Positions 57,788 through 64,000 of a stretch of 64,000 bases of DNA are shown here, one piece after another. The stretch lies in NCBI RefSeq assembly GCF_046267875.1, contig NZ_CP176502.1, forward strand, positions 1,798,001-1,862,000. The letters are read 5' to 3'. Position 1 is the first letter of the stretch. Each line of letters opens with the position of its first letter. The position numbers were made by a program, and so were the translations under genes. The stretch is from Mannheimia glucosida. Lineage in GTDB: Bacteria; Pseudomonadota; Gammaproteobacteria; Enterobacterales; Pasteurellaceae. Below the pieces are notes generated by a model that saw only the letters and a list, made by a program, of their open reading frames with translations, was not told the origin of the DNA and searched no databases.

Positions 57788-59320
57788 TTAATGCTTTTTT
57801 TCTTTAAAAAGCAAAATGAGTATTGCCATAACAATAGCTGTAGCAATAAATCCCAATACCGCTGATTGGGTAAAGCCTACCACTAAGTAGCCAACAATAG
57901 AAGCGGTTGCAACTAATAAAGCATAAGGTAATTGAGAAATAACATGATCCATATGATTACATTGTGCGCCTGTTGAAGAAAGAATAGTGGTATCAGATAC
58001 CGGAGAACAGTGATCACCACAGACCGCACCAGCCATTACTGCAGATAAACAAGGAATAATTAATGCTGGATCTGAATGCACTGCCATTGCGGCCCCAATT
58101 GGCAACATAATGCCAAATGTTCCCCAGCTAGTTCCTGTTGAAAACGCCATTGCTGCGGCTAACACAAATAGAATTGCAGGTAAAAACTCTGCTCCAATGC
58201 TTTCTGCAACCAATCCTGATAGATATTTCCCTGTTTGCATATCACTTACTACACCGTTTATTGTCCACGCAAAGAAGAGAATAGTGATTGCACCAGACAT
58301 CATCTTCACACCTAAGCCATAAGCACGGACGTAATTTTTAAAAGAAATATTACCGCTTGTAATGATACAAATAGTTGCAACTATAAGCCCTGCCACACCA
58401 CCAACAACTAATGAAATGCCTACCGTAGTATTTTCAAAAGCACCTAGTATAGAAAATGAAGCACCTGATTCGGCCAGTGCATCTGCACCTGTTTTCATCA
58501 TCATTGAGACTGTAGCAACAATAAGTGCAATAATTGGCAAAATCAAATCGCGCACGTGTCCTTTCGTTTCAATTTGCTCATCATCTAATTCTGCTAAATG
58601 CGCTGCTTGACGTTCAAAACGCGCCATCGAACCAATATCAAATGAGAAATATGCCACAAAGAACACCATAATCATCGCAAAAATGGCGTAAAAGTTCATT
58701 GCGCTCATTGTCATAAATGCGCCTAGTGGCGAATAGCCTGTGATGGAATGCGTAGCCAATAAGCCAGCTATTAAGGTAATAATATAAGCCCCCCAGCTTG
58801 AAATTGGCATTAACACACACATTGGAGCGGCAGTAGAATCTAAAATATAAGCTAATTTAGCACGAGAAACACGGAATTTATCCGTAACAGGTCGGGCAAT
58901 CGCACCTACTGCTAAACTGTGGAAATAGTCATCAATAAAGGTAAAGAAAACCAAACCTGCCGCCATTAATTTTGCGCCTCGTTTGCCTTTTACCTTTTTC
59001 TGCGCCCAATTCGCAAACGCCTGATTACTACCTGAAATACTTAATAATGACGTTAACACCCCTAATAAAAGCAAAAATAAAATAATGTTAACATTATTTG
59101 AATTTAATCCTTCTTCAGCCCCTTTATAAACTAAAGAAACAACGCTATTTTTAATATAAGTAAGTGCATCAAGAAAATTGCTATTAGTAAGCATAAATGC
59201 ACCAAAGAGAATACCAATGCTAAGTGAAATAATCACCTTGCGTGTCACAATTGCCAATATTAGCGCAATCAGTGCCGGCAATACCGACCAAAGTGACGTA
59301 GAATAATCAACTAGATTCAT
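57788..59320 (-). CDS. NhaC-family carrier under lysine riboswitch control (LysW-type)
   Basis: An inner-membrane protein of 510 residues with about 12 hydrophobic segments, of the Na+/H+ antiporter NhaC family: FFTFIDDYFHSLAVGAIARP, AYILDSTAAPMCVLMPISSW, SFGLMLPIG-like FGIMLPIGAAMA and GAVCGDHCSPVSDTTILSS. The lysine riboswitch just upstream suggests lysine import; comparative work has named such genes lysW. Sodium/proton antiport is the name-based alternative. The ATG at 59320 follows AGAGG. The frame stays open for 80 codons upstream, but those codons are the riboswitch and are not protein-coding. Confidence 0.88.
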   Translation of the reverse strand: MNLVDYSTSLWSVLPALIALILAIVTRKVIISLSIGILFGAFMLTNSNFLDALTYIKNSVVSLVYKGAEEGLNSNNVNIILFLLLLGVLTSLLSISGSNQAFANWAQKKVKGKRGAKLMAAGLVFFTFIDDYFHSLAVGAIARPVTDKFRVSRAKLAYILDSTAAPMCVLMPISSWGAYIITLIAGLLATHSITGYSPLGAFMTMSAMNFYAIFAMIMVFFVAYFSFDIGSMARFERQAAHLAELDDEQIETKGHVRDLILPIIALIVATVSMMMKTGADALAESGASFSILGAFENTTVGISLVVGGVAGLIVATICIITSGNISFKNYVRAYGLGVKMMSGAITILFFAWTINGVVSDMQTGKYLSGLVAESIGAEFLPAILFVLAAAMAFSTGTSWGTFGIMLPIGAAMAVHSDPALIIPCLSAVMAGAVCGDHCSPVSDTTILSSTGAQCNHMDHVISQLPYALLVATASIVGYLVVGFTQSAVLGFIATAIVMAILILLFKEKKH

Positions 59321-59439
59321 AAAACCTCTAAAATGACTGTGTATAATTTGTATAAATAAGAATAGCCAAACAAGAGATCTACTGGGATATTTATAAAAAT
59401 AAATATGAAAGGAAGGCAAATGTGAAATATCTGAAACCC

Positions 59440-59614
59440 ACCCTAACAGTAGCACTCCGTAGCATTTACTACGACAGTGTCGTTTCTTTCGACAACGACC
59501 CCAACCAATTAAGATGACGCTTAATTGATTTCGGCAAATCCACCTTTCCTTCCCCTTCATCGTTTTCCACTCAGAAGAAATACTTATTGAATTCGCACCT
59601 CTACAATTTGTAGG
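59440..59614 (-). promoter_or_regulatory. Lysine riboswitch
   Basis: On the minus strand the conserved blocks of the L box occur in order: GTAGAGGTGCGAA, AAGTA, GGAAAGGTGGATTTGCCGAA, a TTGGTTGGGG block, the stem GTCGTTGTCGAAAGAAACGAC, ACTGTCGTAGTAAATGCTAC, and GGAGTGCTAC, which closes P1 (GTAG with CTAC). The layout matches B. subtilis lysC. No intrinsic terminator follows; a GATATTT/AAATATC pairing near 59390-59432 and the short ribosome site make translational control more likely. Confidence 0.9.
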
Positions 59615-59623
59615 ACAGTGTTT

Positions 59624-59652
59624 AAGATAGCACGAATATCTTTAGATATAAA
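59624..59652 (-). promoter_or_regulatory. Riboswitch promoter
   Basis: TTTATA (59647-59652), 17 bases, TATCTT (59624-59629) with a TGC extension; +1 near 59617, just ahead of the riboswitch. Confidence 0.5.
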
Positions 59653-59677
59653 GTATCTATTTTTTTATTTATGCTTA

Positions 59678-59706
59678 TTTACCTAAAATGCCTTTTGAGA
59701 TATGAT
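59678..59706 (+). promoter_or_regulatory. hns promoter
   Basis: TTTACC (59678-59683), 17 bases, TATGAT (59701-59706), divergent from the riboswitch promoter 26 bases away. The AT-rich DNA between them is a plausible H-NS target. Confidence 0.55.
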
Positions 59707-59756
59707 AAAAGGAGCATAAAAGCTACTTATATAAAACATTAATTTAGGAGAGTAAA

Positions 59757-60167
59757 ATGTCAGCTTTAAAAAGTCTTTTGAATATCCGCAGCTTAAGGGC
59801 TTTGGCTAAAGATTTAGCATTAGAGCAATTAAAATCAATTTCTGAGAAATTAGATATAATTATTGCTGAAAAAGAAGAAGAAATGAAACAGGAAGAATTA
59901 GAAAAACTAAAACAACTAGAAAGTTTAAATAAATATAGAGAAATGCTAAAACAAGATGGGTTATCTATTGATGAATTAGCGGAATTATTAGCAGATAAAG
60001 TAATCAAAACCCGCAAAGCACGTAAAGCACTATCACCTCGCCCGGCTAAATATAAATTTGTTGATGCTAACGGCAATGAGAAAACTTGGACAGGTCAAGG
60101 CAGAACACCAAAGGCATTACAAGATGCTTTAGATAGTGGTAAAAAATTAGAAGATTTTGCTATTTAA
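59757..60167 (+). CDS. hns: H-NS family nucleoid protein
   Basis: A nucleoid protein that silences AT-rich DNA. The 136 residues match H-NS: N-terminal dimerisation helices (about 1-65, strongly charged coiled coil KEEEMKQEELEKLKQLE), a basic linker KTRKARKA (84-91), and a C-terminal DNA-binding domain with the hook motif TWTGQGRTPKAL at 110-121 (Q-G-R core). It ends in ALDSGKKLEDFAI. Transcribed alone between a promoter and a strong palindromic terminator; ribosome site TTAGGAGAG. Confidence 0.95.
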   Translation: MSALKSLLNIRSLRALAKDLALEQLKSISEKLDIIIAEKEEEMKQEELEKLKQLESLNKYREMLKQDGLSIDELAELLADKVIKTRKARKALSPRPAKYKFVDANGNEKTWTGQGRTPKALQDALDSGKKLEDFAI

Positions 60168-60191
60168 TTGGCTATAACTATTTTTAGTTTA

Positions 60192-60220
60192 AAGAGAACT
60201 CAATTGAGTTCTCTTATTTT
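60192..60220 (+). terminator. hns terminator
   Basis: AAGAGAACTCAA is followed at once by its full complement (12+12 palindrome), then ATTTTTATA. It lies 25 bases after the hns stop. Confidence 0.85.
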
Positions 60221-60236
60221 TATAATAGGAAATGAA

Positions 60237-61076
60237 ATGCTACAACAACACAAAATATTATTAACCGAATGTCCTGATGATACAGGACTTGTCGCTAAAA
60301 TTACCAATATTTGCTATAAGCACCAATTAAATATTATTAAAAATTCTGAATTTGTTGAGAATGAAACTAAACGTTTTTTTATGCGTACCGAATTAAACGG
60401 AATTTTTAATGATGAAACCTTACTCGCTGATTTAAAATTTACCTTACCTGAAGGCTCAAGCTATAAATTACTCCCTAAACAAAGAAAACGTATCGTTATT
60501 TTAGTTACCAAAGAAGCACATTGTTTAGGCGACTTACTGATGAAAAATTACTATGGTGGATTAGATGTAGAAATTGCTGCCGTGATTGGAAACCACGAAA
60601 CATTAAAAAGTTTAGTTGAACGTTTCGATATTCCATTCCATTTAGTCAGCCACGAAAATTTAACCCGAGTGGAACACGATAAATTATTAGCGGAAAAAAT
60701 TGATGAATATTCACCTGATTATATTGTGTTGGCTAAATATATGCGGGTGCTGAATCCGGAATTTGTCGCTCGTTACCCTAACCGAGTTGTTAATATTCAC
60801 CATTCTTTCTTACCGGCTTTCATTGGTGCAAAACCTTACCACCGAGCTTACGAACGTGGAGTGAAAATTATCGGTGCAACCGCCCATTTTGTGAATGATG
60901 AATTAGATGAAGGCCCGATTATTATGCAAAATGTGATTAATGTTGATCACACCTACACTGCAGAAGCCATGATGCGTGCCGGACGTGATGTCGAGAAAAC
61001 CGTACTTAGCCAAGCCTTAGAATTAGTGCTTGCTGACAAAGTATTTGTATATAAAAACAAAACCATTATTTTATAA
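60237..61076 (+). CDS. purU: Formyltetrahydrofolate deformylase
   Basis: PurU hydrolyses 10-formyl-tetrahydrofolate to formate and tetrahydrofolate, balancing one-carbon pools and feeding purine synthesis through PurT. From the ATG at 60237 (AGGAAATGAA upstream) it is 279 residues, like E. coli (280). An ACT domain (about 8-85, LTECPDDTGLVAKITNICY) precedes the formyltransferase fold with catalytic NIHHSFLPAFIGAKPYH near 222-238 and the aspartate in NDELDEGPIIMQ. A longer in-frame start would include the hns terminator and is rejected. Confidence 0.96.
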   Translation: MLQQHKILLTECPDDTGLVAKITNICYKHQLNIIKNSEFVENETKRFFMRTELNGIFNDETLLADLKFTLPEGSSYKLLPKQRKRIVILVTKEAHCLGDLLMKNYYGGLDVEIAAVIGNHETLKSLVERFDIPFHLVSHENLTRVEHDKLLAEKIDEYSPDYIVLAKYMRVLNPEFVARYPNRVVNIHHSFLPAFIGAKPYHRAYERGVKIIGATAHFVNDELDEGPIIMQNVINVDHTYTAEAMMRAGRDVEKTVLSQALELVLADKVFVYKNKTIIL

Positions 61077-61081
61077 GCAAA

Positions 61082-61111
61082 ATAGCCGGTCAACATTATC
61101 TGACCGGCTAT
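61082..61111. terminator. Bidirectional terminator purU/sanA
   Basis: ATAGCCGGTCA/TGACCGGCTAT, 11 base pairs with an 8-base loop, between convergent genes; T-runs on both sides are short. Confidence 0.75.
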
Positions 61112-61112
61112 C

Positions 61113-61796
61113 TCATTTAGAACGGATATCTTCCAATGATTCAGGCTCTTTACCTATCAACAAACTAAAAACCATTGCCGATCTGGCTAAAATTTCCCGT
61201 ATTCGTACCTGATAAGCCCCCTCTGGATATGTAGCAGCATAACAAATTGCATCAATATCCCTAAATTTTGCAATAAACAATGCCCTTTCACAGTGGAATT
61301 TTTGGGAGATAATCGTAAATGGCGGTAATTTATATACTTTTTTAGCCCTAATTATTGAATCAAAAGTGGTATACCCCGCATAATCCTGCTTAATTTTTGA
61401 AGTCGCAATCCCCATTTTAAGTAGATCACTTGTCATTGTTTTTGGCTCATTATAGTACGGCGTTTTATTATCTCCACTTAACAAAAGCTGATTGACCTTT
61501 CCTTCTTGGACTAATTGCTTAGCGGCTTCCAAACGATATTTATAATATTGGTTAATCACATCTTTAGAGTAAAATTTTGCCGTACCGAGTACAACTGCAT
61601 ACTCCCGGTAAGGAATCTGTTTACTATCTGTATAAATTTTATCCCTCACAATATAACTTGTAAGTGAATCAACCACTAATAATATAGCTATTCCCAATAA
61701 GGGGAAAATTGCAATTATTTTCAATGCCTTAATAATAAACTGCTGCATTTTATGGAAAAGTGGCAATTTTTCTAACCTATCACGCGTTTGGTTCAA
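61113..61796 (-). CDS. sanA: SanA-like envelope protein (DUF218)
   Basis: 227 residues, similar throughout to E. coli SanA, an inner-membrane protein that affects envelope permeability and vancomycin exclusion. One membrane segment (about 24-44) is followed by a DUF218 domain with YAVVLGTAKFYSKDVINQYY, LLLSGDN, NEPKTMTSDLL, DYAGYTTFDSI and SQKFHCERALFIA. The biochemical activity is unknown. It is divergent from metX across 267 bases. The ribosome site AAAGGATCTC precedes the ATG. Confidence 0.92.
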   Translation of the reverse strand: MNQTRDRLEKLPLFHKMQQFIIKALKIIAIFPLLGIAILLVVDSLTSYIVRDKIYTDSKQIPYREYAVVLGTAKFYSKDVINQYYKYRLEAAKQLVQEGKVNQLLLSGDNKTPYYNEPKTMTSDLLKMGIATSKIKQDYAGYTTFDSIIRAKKVYKLPPFTIISQKFHCERALFIAKFRDIDAICYAATYPEGAYQVRIREILARSAMVFSLLIGKEPESLEDIRSK

Positions 61797-61954
61797 ATGA
61801 GATCCTTTACTTTTGCTACCCTATTTAAGATGGGTAAATTAGAGACAAACAAAATAGTCTAATCGTTCAATAAATTTATTCTATTTCATGTTATTTGTTA
61901 AGTAATAAATATCTTCTCAGCAATAAAATTTTGATTTTAGCCGTTTAAAAATCT

Positions 61955-61970
61955 AGACGTTTAGACGTCT
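61955..61970 (+). promoter_or_regulatory. MetJ boxes upstream of metX
   Basis: Two adjacent 8-base met boxes, AGACGTTT (7/8) and AGACGTCT (8/8). The preceding 8-mer AAAAATCT is a 5/8 third box. The array ends 8 bases before the -35, so a bound MetJ-S-adenosylmethionine array would block polymerase. Confidence 0.9.
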
Positions 61971-61978
61971 AAAAATTC

Positions 61979-62007
61979 TTGACAATTGAAATGAACACCG
62001 CTAATTT
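61979..62007 (+). promoter_or_regulatory. metX promoter
   Basis: Perfect TTGACA (61979-61984), 17 bases, TAATTT (62002-62007). The leader is about 50 bases and carries an exact USS. The rest of the 267-base sanA-metX region shows no gene. Confidence 0.65.
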
Positions 62008-62020
62008 AACGGTCATTACA

Positions 62021-62030
62021 ACAAGCGGTC
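62021..62030 (+). repeat. Uptake signal sequence in the metX leader
   Basis: Exact ACAAGCGGTC followed by AAAAAAGCAGAATTTTTTGCA, the A/T tail of the extended motif; 34 bases before the start codon. Confidence 0.9.
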
Positions 62031-62063
62031 AAAAAAGCAGAATTTTTTGCAAACAGGATTTTT

Positions 62064-63137
62064 ATGACTCAGCAGATTACCCTTTTTGAGGACGTACCTT
62101 TACCACTCACATTAGGAGGCGAACTGTCCCCTATCACAGTGGCTTACCAGACTTACGGCAGATTAAATGCAGAGAAAAGCAATGCGGTCTTGCTTTGCCA
62201 CGCCCTTACCGGTGATGCTGAGCCTTACTATGACTCACCAACCGAGAAAGGCTGGTGGCAAGATTTCATCGGCAAAGGGCTTGCATTTGATACCGATAAA
62301 TATTTCTTTATTTGCAGTAATGTATTAGGCGGTTGTAAAGGCACAACTGGCCCAGCTTCGATTAACCCTAAAACCAATAAACCTTACGGTAGTTTGTTTC
62401 CAATTATTACAGTGCAAGATATTGTTAATGTACAAAAAGCATTATTGGACTATTTAGAAATCCCTCAACTTCACGCAGTGGTAGGGGGATCTTTCGGCGG
62501 AATGCAAGCAACACAGTGGGGTATTAGTTACCCTGATAAAGTTCGCAACATTATAAATCTTTGTTCGTCACTTACCCTAAGTGCCGAGGCTATCGGTTTT
62601 AACCACGTTATGCGCCAAGCTATTATTAACGATCCACACTTTAACGCTGGGAACTATTATGATGGCATTGCACCTGATAACGGCTTAAAAATCGCCCGTA
62701 TGCTCGGTATGCTGACTTACCGTACTGATATTCAACTTGCTAAAGCCTTTGGACGAGAAACCAAACAGCAAGGACAAATTTGGGGCGAGCATTTCCAAGT
62801 GGAATCCTATTTAAGCTATCAAGGCACGAAATTTTTAGGTCGTTTCGATGCCAATACTTATCTGCGTTTACTCCGAGCATTAGATTTATACGACCCGGCT
62901 CTTGGCTATGAAAGCGAGGAAGCTGCCCTAAAACGTATTAAAGCCAACTACACTTTTGTAGCGGTAACAAGCGACCAACTATTCAAGCAAGTTGACGTGT
63001 ATAAGAGCAAACAAAAATTAGAACAGGCAGGCGTAAATTTGGAGTTCCACGAGTTTCACTCCGATTTCGGACACGATGCCTTTTTGGTTGATTACGATTT
63101 CTTCGAACCGATGATTAAAGCAGGATTAGCAAAATAA
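62064..63137 (+). CDS. metX: Homoserine O-acetyltransferase
   Basis: Acetylates homoserine with acetyl-CoA as the first committed step of methionine synthesis; Enterobacteria use succinylation by MetA instead. The 357 residues are an alpha/beta hydrolase with nucleophile S143 (VGGSFGGMQATQW) and the C-terminal catalytic Asp and His in FHSDFGHDAFLVD; VAYQTYGRLNAEKSNAVLL and SNVLGGCKGTTGP are canonical. Some members of this fold are succinyltransferases, so the acyl donor is inferred. MetJ boxes at the promoter confirm the methionine role. Confidence 0.95.
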   Translation: MTQQITLFEDVPLPLTLGGELSPITVAYQTYGRLNAEKSNAVLLCHALTGDAEPYYDSPTEKGWWQDFIGKGLAFDTDKYFFICSNVLGGCKGTTGPASINPKTNKPYGSLFPIITVQDIVNVQKALLDYLEIPQLHAVVGGSFGGMQATQWGISYPDKVRNIINLCSSLTLSAEAIGFNHVMRQAIINDPHFNAGNYYDGIAPDNGLKIARMLGMLTYRTDIQLAKAFGRETKQQGQIWGEHFQVESYLSYQGTKFLGRFDANTYLRLLRALDLYDPALGYESEEAALKRIKANYTFVAVTSDQLFKQVDVYKSKQKLEQAGVNLEFHEFHSDFGHDAFLVDYDFFEPMIKAGLAK

Positions 63138-63160
63138 ATTGCATTTTTTATTATAAATTT

Positions 63161-63170
63161 GACCGCTTGT
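63161..63170 (-). repeat. Uptake signal sequence after metX
   Basis: Exact GACCGCTTGT between the metX stop and the shared terminator; unpaired. Confidence 0.85.
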
Positions 63171-63177
63171 AATACAA

Positions 63178-63201
63178 AAAAGCACACCGAAGTGTGCTTT
63201 T
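63178..63201. terminator. Bidirectional terminator metX/lysS
   Basis: AAAAGCACAC and its complement form a 10-base-pair stem with a 4-base loop that reads UUCG on the lysS side, then TTTGT. The genes converge here. Confidence 0.9.
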
Positions 63202-63214
63202 GTTCTATTTCTGA

Positions 63215-64000
63215 TTACTTCTGACGCATCGCCGGGAATAAAATCACATCACGAATTGATGGGGCGTTAGCAAAAATCATTGCTAATCGGTCAATACCTA
63301 AGCCCTCTCCTGCTGTTGGCGGTAAACCGTGTTCTAATGCCACGATAAAGTCTTCATCTTTAAACATCGCTTCATCATCACCGGCATCTTTAGCCGCAAC
63401 TTGAGCATCAAAACGCTCTGCCTGGTCTTCTGCATCGTTTAATTCTGAGAAACCGTTACCGATTTCACGACCACCGATAAATAACTCAAAACGGTCAGTT
63501 ACGTCCGGGTTTTCATCATTACGGCGAGCTAGTGGTGAAATTTCTGCCGGGTGAGCCATCAAGAAAGTTGGCTGAATTAATTGGTGTTCTGCTACTTCTT
63601 CAAAAATCGCATTAACTACTGAGCCTAGTCCCCAAGATTTTTGGATTTCAATGCCTAAACCTTTCGCAATTTCCACACTTTTCTCGAAGCTGTCTAAATC
63701 TTCACGTTGAATGCCATTGCCATATTTCACGATCGCATCGTGCATCGTAATACGTTCAAACGGCTTGCCGAAATCGAATACATAATCGCCATAAGGCACA
63801 TCAGTCGTACCAAGAATATCGAGTGCTAATTGGCGTAACAGCTCTTCGGTGTTATCCATTAAATCGTGATAATCCGCATAGGCTTGGTAGTACTCAATCA
63901 TTGTAAATTCAGGATTGTGGCGTACTGAAACCCCTTCGTTACGGAAGTTACGGTTAAGCTCAAATACTCGCTCAAAACCGCCCACTACTAAGCGTTTTAA
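63215..64000 (-). CDS. lysS: Lysyl-tRNA synthetase (3' part)
   Basis: The class II enzyme that charges tRNA-Lys. Only the C-terminal 261 codons are in the window; the frame is open to the right edge and the gene continues beyond it. The visible part starts at LKRLVVGGFERVFELNRNFR (motif 2 region), includes RHNPEFTMIEYYQAYADYHD, FELFIGGREIGNGFSELND, and motif 3 GLPPTAGEGLGIDRLAM, and ends VILFPAMRQK. It converges on metX. Confidence 0.97.
   Translation of the reverse strand, partial: LKRLVVGGFERVFELNRNFRNEGVSVRHNPEFTMIEYYQAYADYHDLMDNTEELLRQLALDILGTTDVPYGDYVFDFGKPFERITMHDAIVKYGNGIQREDLDSFEKSVEIAKGLGIEIQKSWGLGSVVNAIFEEVAEHQLIQPTFLMAHPAEISPLARRNDENPDVTDRFELFIGGREIGNGFSELNDAEDQAERFDAQVAAKDAGDDEAMFKDEDFIVALEHGLPPTAGEGLGIDRLAMIFANAPSIRDVILFPAMRQK

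Noticed and set aside
59321..59560. An 80-codon N-terminal extension of the NhaC-family gene
   Set aside because: The codons coincide with the lysine riboswitch and its linker. The ATG at 59320 has a ribosome site and starts the first predicted helix region normally.

Overview
This is a 64 kb stretch of core chromosome from a member of the Pasteurellaceae. Three things support that. The 10-base uptake signal sequence ACAAGCGGTC (the Actinobacillus pleuropneumoniae-type USS, not the Haemophilus influenzae AAGTGCGGT type) occurs in at least 18 exact copies that I found by eye, plus many 9/10 variants. Several gene orders match H. influenzae from memory (alaS-csrA-galU, trpR-mtgA, ydfG-trpB-trpA, mepM-znuC, zevA-zevB). 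The proteins are gamma-proteobacterial. A secreted sialidase and this USS type fit Mannheimia, Actinobacillus or a close relative; the species cannot be fixed from the window. No prophage, insertion sequence, CRISPR array, rRNA operon or defence island is visible.

Layout. 0-6 kb: mukF, galU, csrA, alaS and uspA (minus strand). 6-12 kb: fnr, fabI, two tandem Bor-like lipoprotein genes (minus), rnb, apaH and a tRNA-Val(GAC). 12-21 kb: gapA, msrB, leuB, a YceK-type lipoprotein, a sapABCD peptide-transport operon without sapF, and tyrR. 21-32 kb: gmhA, then minus-strand ycgN/ybjQ/rdgB/acetyltransferase, narQ with a pyridoxal-phosphate phosphatase gene, an OmpA-type lipoprotein, and recJ/dsbC/mepM. 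32-40 kb: znuC, then the TCA block sucA-sucB-sucC-sucD and an alanine symporter. 40-45 kb: zinc genes zevAB, RNase P RNA, rplY and a short malic enzyme. 45-52 kb: rimK/nfsA/mtgA/trpR, lolA and polA. 52-64 kb: a YdgA-family protein, sialidase, trpA/trpB/ydfG, a lysine-riboswitch-controlled NhaC-family carrier, hns, purU, sanA, metX and the 3' part of lysS.

Regulation can be read directly in several places. There is a lysine riboswitch in front of the NhaC/LysW-type carrier. A 15/18 TrpR operator sits on the ydfG-trpB-trpA promoter, and trpR itself lies in the window. A TyrR box overlaps the -35 of tyrR. Tandem MetJ boxes lie at metX, an FNR box at fnr, and a CRP-like site lies between gapA and msrB. 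rplY and rnb have structured leaders. Inverted USS pairs serve as transcription terminators at many gene ends.

I saw no convincing wholly new biological system. The most useful leads are the riboswitch/transporter unit, the placement of ydfG under TrpR, uptake sequences that encode a lipobox and a protein C-terminus, a structured repeat between sucB and sucC, a second inverted-repeat element between lolA and polA, the His/Cys-rich tail of an apparently orphan ZnuC, and the sap operon without sapF.
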